NCBI RefSeq assembly: GCF_018139145.2
Contig: NC_059487.1
Location: forward strand, 7,523,792 to 7,587,791
Direction: 5' to 3'
Source: Gymnogyps californianus
Lineage: Eukaryota > Chordata > Aves > Accipitriformes > Cathartidae
DNA length: 64,000 bases
Made by a program: the position numbers and the translations under genes
Part shown: piece after piece, positions 1-13,000 of the stretch
How the letters are laid out: each line of letters opens with the position of its first letter
How positions within the stretch are numbered: position 1 is the stretch's first letter
The notes under the pieces: model-generated
Told to the model about the DNA's origin: nothing
What the model saw: only the letters and a program-made list of their open reading frames with translations
The model's database searches: none

Positions 1-2679
1 ATGTACTATTGAACCTCCAGCTCTGAGCATGGAATTTATGGCTTACATCTTCAGAGACACAGGCAGCTCTCAGCTGCACTATCTCTGTTGGCCCTCAGCC
101 CAAGCAGCCAAACCTCCACGAGTGGGGAGGATGTGCTCAGGGCCCTGACATTGAGGTTCTTGTCCCTGATTGTGTCTCAGAGCACTCTCTCTTTTGTTCT
201 GTGGCTTTGGACACCCAGCATTAATACTTAGTTAATTTTATCTCTGTCTAAATGTTTTCTTGTGTTCTGCTGCCTGTCTTCTGTGGTGAGTCAAGAGAAA
301 ACTAACTTCCCAAATATGTGCTCATCCCATTGTTTTAAAGTGCTCACATTTGAAAGAGGGAGATGAAAAATGTGTGGTTATTCTGTATTTCTGTATGGGA
401 GAATAGCTGTTGTGACAAATGTCTGTTAGGAAATCATGGATTTCACACTTCACATATGTGTCTCATCATTTTTCACTGTGATCAGAAAAGTAATTTGGAA
501 TACCAGTCAATTCTTACACAGACAGACTCTTCAGATTATTACCACTGTCATACCTAATTGCATAGTGCTGCCCAGCAAAAGCACTCCTCTAGTAAACAAG
601 ATGCCCAACCTGAATTTTCCGTTCTGTGTGTCTGAAATTAATAAGCAGCAGTGCCACTTGGTCTAATGGATTTGAGCTAGAATGGTTAAGAATTCTGAGT
701 TATTTTTCTAGACCTACTGTATTCTTTCTATTTTCTATGTCAATTTTCCTATTTATAAATGAAAAGGTATTGATACTTTGGCTGGGTAGGAAGAAGGAGA
801 GTAAGGTCTTTTTGTGTTTTGATATACTTTTTTGCTGTTTTAAAAATTTATAAATAGCAAACATATTAGTTGTTTCCATTTGAAAACTGGGGAATGAGGA
901 GAGAAAAAGGAAGAAACCACACTGCCCACAAGTTTTCTTGGTCCTTTTACCTCCTTTTTAATTCTAGATTTTCCTCCAAATTAATATTATTTTGACCTTT
1001 TGAAAGAATGAAATATAGAAACATTGACATGTTGAAATGTTTTAAATATATCAAGAAAATATACATTCTGTGTTCTTCTTTATTGATATTTGGAAGCCAT
1101 TTCTAGTGAACATCCTTCTGGAGAAGCTATGGAATAAATTCAAATAAATGTCTTAAATTGTTACTAAATACCACTTCCTGCGTCAATGAAACTTCCAATT
1201 AGAATGACAGTTGTCTGTGAACACGGACTCTTTTCCCAAGGGAAGATTCCACAGTATATATTTATATAGAAGATCGATTCATCCCTGGGATCTGTGCTGA
1301 TGCTTTGCCAGCAAAGTTGAAAAAGGGACAAGAGCTACTGTGATCCTAGAGTGCCAGCTGGGTGTGTGCCCAGAGCTGGGCTCTGTCAGACCCAGGCTGG
1401 TCAGCCATAGCTGAAGAAGAATATCGTTAGTAAATACTGACTAATGACTTCTACCCTGGGATGACATTCCACGGCCTTATATTTGACAATAAGAAATGTT
1501 TGTTTTATTGAAAAGTAGCTCAGGCATTTTGACTTCTATCTTACTCTGCAAAAACTTAAGGGAAAGTTTTCACATCATCTCCAAGGATAATTATGTGGTT
1601 TTGTCAAACAAAAATTTACAAGCTCCTTTTATTATGCATTATGCAGTCAAAAAATTGACATTGTAAAATCAAATTCCTTTCATGCTTTGAACTAATTACT
1701 GTGCCCTTTTCACTTTACGTATTGCCATGTCATGAAATTCCTTAGCTGAGTATTCTGAAAGACACAAAGAATCACGGCCAACCCAAACAAGCTGTGAAAT
1801 GACTAATGGCTTCAGCTTTAATCATCTGACATGTCCTTTGAGAGAACATGACTTGGTGTGCATCTTTTCTGTGACACATCTCTGGAAGTTTATGGGACAT
1901 CATGCATATCTAGTTAGCAATTAAACGGTTTAAATTGCAACAGGAATGCTAACATCTCTTCCTGCCTGGGGGGTTCCTATTGCAAGGTAGCTGATACCTT
2001 TCTAAAATAAATATTGAATGTTGAGATGCTTAACTAGCATAAAAATGGCAGCTGCAAAGCTAATAAATGTGAAACATTTAAATGGATAAGCCCAACACTG
2101 AAACAAAAGTATGAATTCTTCACAAAGTGTCTTTTATTGTCCTAGAAAGGAAGAGTCTTTTATATGTTAAGGCTGGACTAGCAAAATCTCACCTTCCAGT
2201 TTTTCCCTGAGCTAATTGGACAGAAGCTGGATGCTATTCAGGCTTCTGCTGCTTACAGAAGCTCATTTCCAAACCTTTGTAATATGATTTAAAATTCTTC
2301 TCTTAACGAAATTGAAAGCAAATTGAAGCAACAGCTTATTTTTAGAAACTTGCCTGAATATCAGAAAACTAGCAAACAACGAACCTGATACTTCTTTCTC
2401 ACCTGAACAGAAGGGGTTCTCTTCATTAGCCTCAATGCTGTCTAATTCTAGACATTTGATTTTCTTGTTGCCTGCTCCTGGATATAAGGTATTTACTCTG
2501 CTCCCACATCACTTGCATGCTGGGCTTAGAGTTTGAAGACTGATTCAAAGTCCACTGATGTCAAAGACCTTTTCATGTCAATTGCAATAGGTTTTGCATA
2601 AAACTGAAATGTAAGGTGCTGTTCATTAGAAACATAAATTGGCATCATATGAATAGTTTTACCTTTCGAGTAGGAAGCC

Positions 2680-2696
2680 GGGGGGGGGAGGGGGGG
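2680..2696 (+). repeat. G-tract (G9-A-G7)
   Basis: A run of nine G, one A and seven G, sharply unlike the AT-rich surroundings. Nine plus seven guanines could supply four G-triplets with one-base loops, so a G-quadruplex is possible on the plus strand. It may equally be simple replication slippage, and its length is prone to assembly error. Confidence 0.7.
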
Positions 2697-5600
2697 CAGT
2701 TCTATCTGTGACTTGTGAAAGAAAATAAGACTTAGGCGAGTCTGGTTTATGGGTAGGGCAGAGGTAGAGAGGGATTTATGCTAGCACCAAAAATATATAA
2801 AAAGATGTTTCTTTCTGAATGTAAGGAAGGGCACTGCACTTCACGTTACTACTTCATGCCTTCTCTTCTTTTGTGCCTGTCACCAAAATGGTTCCAAGCC
2901 ATGTGTTTTAAACTTACTTGGTCTTTTGCAGACAGCTATAAATATCACTATTTTTATTATTATCTTAAAGAAAGTGTATGCTTAAGCTTCTTTTCTTTCC
3001 TGTGATTACTTTGATTCTTCCTCATCATGTTGGTAGTTATTTTGACAGGAAGGCATAACCCTTCCCAAGAATGCATATCTGTTCAGTATTAGTTGTGCAT
3101 GAAGGTCAGACAAATGTCTGTTGTGCCCAGACCCAAATCTCATGTGAGTTTCTGGACAATTTGAAGTATTGAGATTGAAAGGGACAAAACCTAAGTATGA
3201 GCTCTTATTTGCAATTACTTCTTTTCTTCTCTATCAGATGAATTTAAATCCTTTAAAGTGACATCTCAGAAGTAAACATTTGTTTATTTTTAGGGAGCTG
3301 GCTATACAGTTTATTGAATGAAGCATGTAACAAGCTTAGTAGGAAATGGAGCTAGATACAAATCAGAATACCTAATTTAATAAATGCTGTCAATAAGGGG
3401 AGAACAAACATTATGAAATGAACACAGTAGGACAGAATTCTGAGGAAAGAAGACTTGTAGTAATCCATGTACAGCAGATTATCATTGTTCAAAAATTAAA
3501 TTGCAGAACAATAAATATCTAATTATTGGGTTTGCAGGTGTTTGTGCTAATGGTTCAGAGTCTGATTCAGTTTCCATCCAAGTTAATGGAAGACTTTATT
3601 TCATTTTCATCAGATTTGGATTAGATTTTGGAAATAGATTTTACATACCTACAGGGTTTTTCAAAGGAGGATACTAACAAAATAAATTAAATTCCAATAA
3701 TTGGTCCTTTTGCACGTGCAAAGTGTGTTGTTCCACTGAAGTCAATAGAGATGATGTCAGTTTGTTTCACTTAGGAGCAGAACAAGTTTACAACCTGTTG
3801 TCCTGTTAAACTAGAGAGTGTTGTTTAAGTATACTTCTCTACATTCAGGTTCTTTGTATTTACTTTCCTTGATGAATCATGATGTGGAACACCTTCTTTC
3901 AAACTTGTGTGAACATACAAATGCAAATACTCTGAGAACAGCAAGAACTTAAAAAGCTGCAGGTGGAAGCTCTCTAGGGAAGTGACTTTTGTATTGTAGA
4001 TAACTAACTTAGAGTAGCTACCTAGTACTGTTTCTAAATTTGTTACTTCTTTATTGTTATCATCCTCTCTACTCTGTCATATGAGATGTTTTATTATCTT
4101 AATTATATGATATGAACAGAAAGAATCTTGGGGTGGAGAAAAGTGGGGAGAAGAGCTCCAAAGGTTTGAATGATTTATTCCCTTTTGCGTGTCTAACTCT
4201 GCCGCTTGTCTTGCAAAGCAAAGAGACTTCCAAGATAAGGGAATTATTTCTGTCATCTCAGTGCTACAAAAGTAATTTTGCATAATTTTATCTTCATAAT
4301 GTTATAGCTTTCTTTAGTAGGAAAGAAAATAATAACCAAAATGTTAAACGTTACAAAACACTATCAGGTAGTGTCATTCATTTGGAGGCTTGCACAGAAT
4401 AGATGGATGCCTGCTCTATTTTTTGGTGCTTATCTGAGAAGCAAGTATTTAGTTAAAGGCAAATGAATATGATTTACTTAAATATACTCATGCTTTTAAT
4501 GAAAGGGCCTAAAGCTTCCACATATGAATGAATATACTGTTATATACAGGGGCTACACATATACATTTCTTTCAATCCCAAAGATCTGGGAAGTGGTAGT
4601 TATTTAGTATCACAAAGCAAAGATATAAAAAATCCCATCTTCAGTTAGTGTTTTGGAAAAGTCCAAGGTGGACCATAGTTATCAGAATCTGAAGTTCTGA
4701 CTACTATATCATGAGTGTTAGAAGGATAACATTATATTGCTTGTTGTGTAGACCTGTCAAGGGCCTTTAAAATGATAAGCTATTAAATATACAAATTAGT
4801 TGCTTTCCATATTCTTAATATTCTTAATACTTTCCCCCTGTAAAGCATATGCATTAACCTTTTATTTTTAAAGCAAACTCCTAGTACTTTACTAGTCCGT
4901 AACAAAAGATTTGGTATTTGCAATTTCCAATATGTCTTTAAAGCAACATTTCTTTGTGTGGCAAAGAGTAATCACTTGTATTTAAGAGAAGGTACTTTAC
5001 AGAAAGAACTTGTTATTTCTAGGCTTGCAGTCACAGCCAAAAACTGCTTAGTGCATCATGGGACTATTTCATATTGAAGGCTAAAGATTTCCCAAGCAGG
5101 AATGATGAATAAAATGCTGGGATATTAGGAATGCATACTGAAGGTTGTGTGGTTGTGGTTAAGTGTGGTGTATTTTCTAAAATCAATGGTTTGATTTTGT
5201 TAAAAACACTAAAATTCTGGTAGGATATCTTGATTTCATATTTCCTCCTTTTGTGGTGACGTTTGAGAGTGATATAGTCTGTTATATTCATGTATTAACA
5301 AGGAACATGGGATATTCTTATGACTAGTAAAAACCAGCTTAACAGGCTTCAGGCGCTGAATGAACACGCAGCTATTGAAACAATGAATGCTGGTTTAAAC
5401 TTTTGCTTTCCTTTGCCAGTTCTGGAGTCAAAATGTGTTTAACGAGATGAACAGATAACTTTGACCCAGTTGCAGTGCAATGTGTTTTCCTCTTTCATTA
5501 ACTGGCAATGAATAAATGTTGGGGGAAAAGTAAAATAAAGTTACAAATAATGTATATATGAAATAGCTTCTACAATGAAGCTTTTTTGTCAGGTCTTGGG

Positions 5601-6030
5601 AATTACTCATTTGTAGTGGCTACACAAAGGGGGAACAATGTATAACAGCTGTGGCAACATTATAATATCATATTGACACTTCAGAATTCTAGAATGTTGC
5701 ATTTCACCTGATGGCCTTTAATATCTTGCATTTATATTTCTTTTTCTCCCCTTGCAAGATGAGCTTAATATCTATTATTTTACTAAACATTAAATTCAAG
5801 TATCAAGAGATACAAGCCCTGAGCTTTAAGCTGTGACTTTACACTCACTGGTCTTTTCTTCTGATGATACTGATCATTGATGGAAATGAACTAAACCACA
5901 TCTGCTTTGGTCACTGTGGTAAAGAATTCTCCATTTCTGCCCTTAGATAATGTTTTCATTCCCCGCAGTGATGAATTCTGTGTAGAATGCTTCCATCACA
6001 AGTGCAAAAAGAAAACAGATGTGTTTACAT

Positions 6031-6046
6031 TGTCTCCATGGAGACA
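6031..6046. promoter_or_regulatory. 16-bp perfect palindrome, candidate RFX (X-box-like) site
   Basis: TGTCTCCATGGAGACA is its own reverse complement across all 16 bases. RFX factors bind imperfect palindromes of the type GTTGCCATGGCAAC; this site shares the GT..CCATGG..AC frame, with differences in each half site. Binding is inferred from resemblance alone. No promoter or gene is visible next to it, so if functional it would be a distal element. A chance palindrome of this length is unlikely but possible in 64 kb. Confidence 0.3.
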
Positions 6047-7522
6047 CAAAGACACAAGCTAAATTCACACTAGCAACAGGGAGAAGATTCCCCCTCCTTT
6101 GTCTTCCAGAGATGGAGAATTGCAGGGAGAATATTTGAAGCAAACCCGACAGAATTCTCTAGAGACTGTTTTTCCCCTTTGTCTTTTCAGCAAAAGATTC
6201 TTTGTGTGATCCTTCAGCAAAGATTCCTGAATGCTGTGATGGATGTTTGTAGTTCCACTAGGAATTTGGTAAGAGTTTAAAATATTCTAATTTGTATTAA
6301 CATTTTAAGTAATGATAAACAGGTAATTCACTACAACTACTTCATTCATTGTCTCAAATGTACCAGTCATGTCAATTTATTCAGTGAGCACATGTTATTA
6401 GTTGGGAACATTCAGAAGATGCAATGAAACCATACGACATTCCTTCTGTTCCTTGTTTGGAAGATCACTGACTAGGTTTCCATAGACATTATTTGGAAAA
6501 TATTTTTCTATCATATTTTATCCTTTTGCACTTGTCTGTTTTCATGAATCTTTACAATCCACCACTGTGTTTCTCAGAGCAACTGCAGTTTGGTCATACG
6601 ATGCATATGACAGAGTTCAGTGTGAATGTTTTGAGGCTCATAGTGACCGGGAAAGGGGGGAGCCTCTTCCCTTTTCTGCTCTTTATCTGGAGACCATGAT
6701 TTGTTTACAAGTGACACAGAGCTGAATATATCCTTATAAAGAGATGCAGTTTTTTAAATAAATAATGTGAAACAAAAGAGCAAAGTGTGAGCATGCACAG
6801 ATACTCATGCTAAGCCAAATAATTTTTTTCAGTTCATATGCGTGCATTCAAGCTGTTATTTGGAAAATGTTCCCTAAACTAGAGCTAGTTTCAAAAACCT
6901 TCATCTAATGGACAGAGCTTTGTTTTGTTGGTATTTTGGGGCATAACATTTTAAAAAAATGAAAATTAAACTCTAAAGAGAGAAACAATGCTGTGATGTC
7001 TTCAAATTAATTTTCTGGAAAAAAAATCTTTTAATAAAATTTTTATTCTTAGTTTTTAGGTTAAGTGTGCCTTCCAAACATGCATGTCAAAGCATTCCAT
7101 TGAGAAACCGTACACAGCCATCTTGAAATATCTATTTTTTCTTGTTTTAAAAGCCTAATCATTCAACTAAACAGCAAAAATAACAGTGACTTGGATGACC
7201 AATCCCATAGTGAAAGTGAATAGCAGAAAACAGAGCAGATGGTGGGGGAAGAATCCAGAAGCAGGTGTGAGTTCAACAAAACATGTATTTCAAAGAATTC
7301 TTCACAGAACATGATGTGAATGAATAATTTTTTGAAGAAAGATAGCATGCTCAAGTTGTTAAATACACGTAATTCCTCCAGGTCTCATTGTAGTTTTAGT
7401 TTAGTTTTAGTTACAATATTAAAGAGCTAAATGAGTAACCTCATGCAAGTGAACATCCCATTTAACGAGAAGCTGTCATTCGTATGCATAAAATTGTTCT
7501 TGTGCGTAAGTATTTAAAGAAT

Positions 7523-7897
7523 TGTTGTGGTTTGGGCCCAGCTGGCAACAAAGCACCATGTGGCCAATCGCTCACTCCTCCCGCCTCCCCGGTGGGATGG
7601 GGAGGAGAATGGAAAGAAAAAGGTAAAACCTCATGGGTTGAGATAAGAACAGTTTAATAGAACAACACAAGGAGAGAAGAAATAATAATAACAATAATAC
7701 TAATAAAAGAATATATAAAGCAAGTGTTGCACAATGCAATTTCTCACCACCCGGAACACTATGCTCAGCCCATTCCTGAGCTGCGCTTCCCCTCCACCTG
7801 GCCAGCTCCCCCAGTTATATACTGAGCATGATGTCAGTATGGTATCGAATATCCCCTTGGCTAGTTCGGGTCAGCCATCCCAGCCGTGCCCCCTCCT
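7523..7897 (-). mobile_element. Broken solo LTR, avian endogenous retrovirus (related to the 36.5- and 46.7-kb LTRs)
   Basis: Read on the plus strand it starts TGTTGTGGTTTGGGCCC, which aligns with the 3' LTR terminus of the copy at 46670. The CGCTCACT block, the phrase around the ATTAAA polyadenylation signal (inverted), the AAT-rich stretch, the CACAATGCAAT block and the inverted TATA box (TTATATA at 7815-7821) follow in the same order. Similarity to the other copies fades at about 7897, so the 5' part of U3 is lost or belongs to another subfamily. No target-site duplication and no retroviral gene was found. It is more diverged than the other two copies, suggesting an older insertion or a sister subfamily. 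Confidence 0.75.
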
Positions 7898-9469
7898 GGA
7901 TCAAGGCCTTAAACACCATATATGTTAATAACCACCAGAAGGTTAATAAACACCTTCTCTTTGAGGAATACTGAGCAGAGAAAATATTCATAAAAGGTGT
8001 CTGAAACCAGAATTAACAAGGCTTCTTCCTCAAAAATTTGCCATCAACAGCCAGGAAATTGGTTTTTTGACTGAGCAGAGGACCCACCTTCTACGTACAC
8101 TCTTGGCTTTTTTGTCAAGTATCACCAGATATTCCCCTAAATTTAGGTTTGCGTTTTCACTGTGGTTTCTCCCACAAATTTTAATTTAAATATTACACAT
8201 TCCAGTCATCTCTGTGAACCAGTGAACTGTAATTGGACTTAGTTTTCTATGGTATTTGATTTCCTGGGCTTCCTGTGATGCACATGGAAGCTCAGTGAGA
8301 GGGATGACAGATGCAATGTAGTAAACATAGTCTGGGCTAAACTCAGACCCACAGAGGAGAATGAGGCCATATGGAGATTGTTTTTCTTTTTTCCTTCTTC
8401 AAGTATAGTATTTTGAAAAGCACTTTTATAGAACATTTTTTCATCTTTACCTTTTTGTTGGTGATAGGAAATCATTGTTTATCAGTTCTATACCACAATA
8501 TCTTGGATTTAAAAGGGTAGTTTTTTATGTTGAAAATTAAACTGAAATTTAATAGTGGAAGAGTAATTTTCAATCTTGTTGCTAGACTAAAGAAAATCTT
8601 ACTGGAGTTGATATTAAAATCATGAAAGATATCTTGGCATCTCTGCCCCTGTGAAAAATGGAAACCCTGTGTGGGTGGTATGATTTCTTCTGCCAATTTC
8701 TGTGATGTATCCACAGACATGAAAAAGGTGAAACTCAAAGAAACCTCTAAAAGAAAATAAGACCTACCCATGGCTTCATTACCTACAATGCTTAGTTATC
8801 TCTCTGTCTGCATTCACTGTCACCTCTCTTCTCCCTCATCCTCCCCCGTACTTCAAAAGTCTTTTCATGCTATTGCAAGCTAACTTGGTGGCATTTTGGA
8901 TTTCACAGTTGTACCTCAAGGGCTGAAGCCTTGTTGGATCTGTTGCCTAAACTTTCTGTTTCACAAGCTGGTTTCAACTCATGCTAGCTTCATTTTCAAG
9001 GCAGTTCTCCATACTTCAGGGGTAACTGAACATAAGTCTACAATGTACAGAGGCAATACATACATACCTGTTGGAATTTAGTTCTGCAGTGTAGAGCTTC
9101 AGGATGGCTACATTTATGTCTAGTGTGGAAGAAAATGCAAAAACCTTGTTCTATGTACTCTGTGCTGTAAAATCAAGTTTGTGCTTTTGTGCTGTCGTGT
9201 AACTTGCATTTCTGCAAAAATTTTATTTGTTGCATTACAAGATTTAAACTAAAGCTTTACATGTTTTTTATTCACGGGGTCTGCACTAAGCTGCTGGGGA
9301 AGCTGAAAAAGAAAATCTGTCCTAATCATTTTTCATTCATTTAGATCTACCACTTGAGAGTTGTTTGTATGAAAACCCATGGCAGATTTAATAAACAGCA
9401 GATTCAAGATACATTACATCCTAGTTCTGTCATTCCAGTCACAAGTTACCAACTTCTTCCTGTATGATA
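7898..9469. other. Unique non-coding DNA
   Basis: Nothing recognisable apart from a pyrimidine-rich stretch around 8795-8850. The first part may be the unrecognised remainder of the adjoining LTR. Open reading frames reach 99 codons on the minus strand but show no domain or coding character. Confidence 0.5.
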
Positions 9470-10060
9470 CCCTAGTCAGTCGTCTTATTAGTGATGCCTT
9501 CCAACTTTTTGTCATCAGCAGGTTCTGTTGTTTCATTCCTCACTCTTCTGCTGTGAACATTAATGAAAATATGAAATGGCCAGTCCAAAACTGGAGCTTT
9601 TGTGAACACAAATCAAGCTTTTCAGGCAGCTCCTCACCAGTCTAATTAATCTCCATCTTTGTTATCTTTAGTAATAAGATATTTCTGATATGGCATTTTA
9701 TCACGTGATCCCTTGAAGTTTTGCTAGCTTAAGTCTGCTGTATTCTTCTGCTGTATTTCCTTAGACCATCAGTTACCTTAGGAAAAAGATACTGCATTAG
9801 TCTGGCGTGATTTACTGTTGCTAAATCCATGTTGTATTTTATCTCATTCCCATAATCCCTGTATCTTTACTTACCTCTTTCCTTCAACCTTTGTTCTAAA
9901 GCTCAGTTCAGTGATTTTTTCGGGAGAGCTATTCTTAAATGCCACGTGGACACCACCTTCTCTTTCATTGTGAACATGCCTGCAGCAATTGTGGAGGGTC
10001 ATAGTTTTGTTTCTGTACAGTCAGACCTTTGAAGTGAGAAAATAAATTGTGTGAGTTTGT
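9470..10060 (-). mobile_element. Ancient CR1 LINE fragment
   Basis: The plus strand reads as the complement of an old amniote CR1 of the kind well preserved in turtles and crocodilians. Recognisable landmarks in order are a TTTGTCATCAGCA block near 9511, ACATTAATGAAAATAT near 9556, and the phrase TCTGGCGTGATTTACTG followed by AAATCCATGTTG near 9800-9835. These correspond to the reverse-transcriptase end of the CR1 coding region. It is heavily diverged and has no open frame. Both ends are uncertain, and similarity may run on to about 10180. Confidence 0.65.
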
Positions 10061-13000
10061 TTGTCCTCCATTTATTTCACTTTATTCTCCCTGTTCTTTG
10101 CCCTGAGGATTGGCCAGTTGGCTGTCTTGTTTCTTTCTCCACTTGAAGGCTGTTGCTTCTTATTTATGGCTGGCAGCTTCAGGCCTCAAGTTGGTGCTCA
10201 TTGGATTTACTTTCATTTCTTGCTTAATCTCTAGGGGGAGCTTCCAGCTGGCTGATCTCCTCATCTTATTATGTTGCAAGAGCTAAGCTGGTGCATATTC
10301 TTTCTTTCCAAGGGCTTCTGTGGAAATGAGGAGGAGAGCAATGCAGCTCCCTGTAGACCACAACTCGGGAATTACTGTTACAGAAGTTTCTCAGGCTTGC
10401 ATAGAGCAAGGAGATAATGACAAAAAGAGAATCCTGAGCCAGCACCATTCTGATGGTCTGCAGACTAATTGTTTAGAGTTTGGTGTCCTGTATTGTACTA
10501 AAGGGCAGTGACTGTGCCAGGGAAGAAAACAATACAGCCTATGCTGATGGTTCTCTTTAGAACAGGTATCCTGAATCATTTTTTTTGCTGTGCTAAGCTC
10601 AGACATTCTGTCTTTGCATTGAAAAAATGACAGAGATTTCAGATAATTAAAATCCCATTGGCATCTTGGGAGCTCTTCTACTATATTTGACACTGATTCC
10701 AGTGAGAGTGGTACTGGGGAGAGAGATGAAAACAAGGGGTCAAAACCAAGGGTCACACCAAATCCTGAATCCTGCATGATTTACTCTCTGATCAAAGGGG
10801 TTTTTATTTCTTTTGTCTTTTGCTCATGCTGACTAACATATGTAAAGAGTATTGTTTAATCCAGTGATCTTGGGTTGAAATACAATCCAAATATATTTTC
10901 TGGTATGAAAGATATATTTCAACCTCTGTGATTTCATCTGCTGTTTTTAGAGTATATGCACTGGGACTCATTGTAGCTTTAAGAACACGAGTTACAGACA
11001 TGAAGCAGTAAAAAGATCAGTTGCCAAAAACCAGAAGGATAGTGACAGAGTATTAATGGAGCTGTATCCTGAGGCAATGCAGAAATATTTGGAATTCACT
11101 GTTGCACCAAGGCAACCATGTCATTGCAATGTTTTGACTTGTGCTTGCATTTGTTGGTCTCTATTGGATGGAAGGTATCAGACCTCTGCATGTTTGTGTA
11201 AATTCTCTCTGCTGACTGAGCTAATTGGGATTTCATTGAGCCAAAAGGTCACTTCTGTGTCACATTTTCTGTTTCATGATGTAGTTTACTGCCGGCCATG
11301 TTGTATGCATCTACGCTGTAGCTGAGTGTTTCCGCTCATAGAGGAAGTGATTGAATAACATCCAGTAGAAGGATAAAAGCCAAGGTTAGAGGCACTGCAG
11401 ATCTGTCTGAAGATGTGTAGTTGTCATGTTCAGACCCTTTTCTAGGTCTCTTGTTTAGACGAGATTGGGGACCTACTGTGAACATTCAGGTTTGTACATG
11501 TGCCCTTGTTTTGGAGGGAGTTTTCAAATGCTTGCTTTTGCATAGGTAACAGAGGCATGTCACCTTAAGAGTTTAATCTAAATTATGTTTGACAAAATAC
11601 ACCAGATTTTTAAATAGTCTTGTGATTAAAAGGCTATAATATGTAGAAAGGAGTTGATGTGAGAACAGGACTTTTTATTATGGGACTTCAGGAACAGGGA
11701 CCAGAGATTAAACAATTCCATCAAAATCACTGAATTCTGTAATTATGCCAAATGCAGTTCAGTGGCAACAAATCCCTGCATATGTTCACCACATCCAGAG
11801 AGGCCTGACCAGTCTATTCCTCCTATCTAAATCAGAAGGACATCTTTCTTTCCTCAGCCAGCAGTTATCAAACTAGGGGTGAACTGTAAGTAGGATTATT
11901 TCTTCTTTCCTTGTCTGGTACTGATAATGTGCTTGTGTTGAAGGCCAGTCATCTTGGAGTGAACCCATTCCTCCTCAGAAGTACTGAGCCTTATTCTGAT
12001 GCCCTTGCTTTTTATGAGAATCTAATGTCATTAATTTTGAAGAAACTATGCCTGGTCTATGTGCTTGTACATGAGACTGCAGAAAGGTATGGGTTTCTCA
12101 GCCTAGTGACAGGCATGTGATAGTCACCTAGATGTCACAGCATATTGCTTTCAGTCTTTTACAAGCTGTACATGACTTGGCATTGTGAGCACAAAGGTGC
12201 TGGTTTTGGCTCTGTTTCTTTAGCTCTTCTCCTGTAATAGCTAGCCAGCTAGCATCCCTCAAGTGAGATGATTTTCAGCCTCTGCCTTTCCCTCAGGTCA
12301 AAGTGATGCAGACTCTGGGACGGTGCTATAAGTCTCCTTCCATAGCCCCTTGGGTCCTAATTATAGTTCCTTAACATTAGGCCTCCAGCCAGCCAGCAGC
12401 TACCAGCTCTGACGTATGCCAGCTAGAGTTTCCCTTCTGCTCTAGACTCTGACTCACAGCTGCCTGCTGTGCCTGGCTTAGATGTTGGGCCCCCTCCTTA
12501 CACTGGGCCATGATCCCAAAGATCTGTTAATCCTTAAATTAGTCAGGGATGCTGGAAAATTTGAGTATCCTGAGAGGAAAGTGGGAATCTATTTGGATTT
12601 CAGTTGGGTGCTCCTGCAGCATGGTAATTCCAATTTCACAGTGGTGCAGACAAGCAAAGAAAACTAAGTTTGGATTTCAGCAAGTATTTGCAGACCTACT
12701 TTTTGCCAGCTTGGAAATTCATTCCACATTTAAAAAGTAAATAATAATAAAAAAGGCTATATTAATATTATGTATTTTCCATAAAGATGTCAGGGGGCAG
12801 AGCTCACCTTTATCTCCCAGAGGAGGGCAACAAAAACAGATGTGGAGAATGTAAAGAATTGAAAGAGGCAGGAAATCTCTCTCTCTCTTTTTTTTTTTTT
12901 TTTTTATGGTGCCATTTGCTTTCAGAACCAGCTGACTCTGGCCCAGGTTGTAAAAGTGTTGCTAAAGCAATGGGCAGGCAAATGGGGGCTGAAGCAACGG

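Larger units (their letters stand above)
1..7522. other. Unique AT-rich non-coding DNA
   Basis: No gene, RNA gene or clear transposable element is visible here. Open reading frames are at most about 75 codons and resemble no family I know. The first 350 bases are somewhat richer in G and C than the rest. A G-tract at 2680-2696 and a 16-bp palindrome at 6031-6046 are listed separately. A 9-bp unit is tandemly doubled at about 4811-4828. The stretch is consistent with intergenic or intronic bird DNA; diverged ancient repeats could be present below what can be seen by eye. Confidence 0.6.

Noticed and set aside
10391..10777. 128-codon open reading frame on the minus strand
   Set aside because: No domain similarity and no supporting gene structure; within chance expectation.
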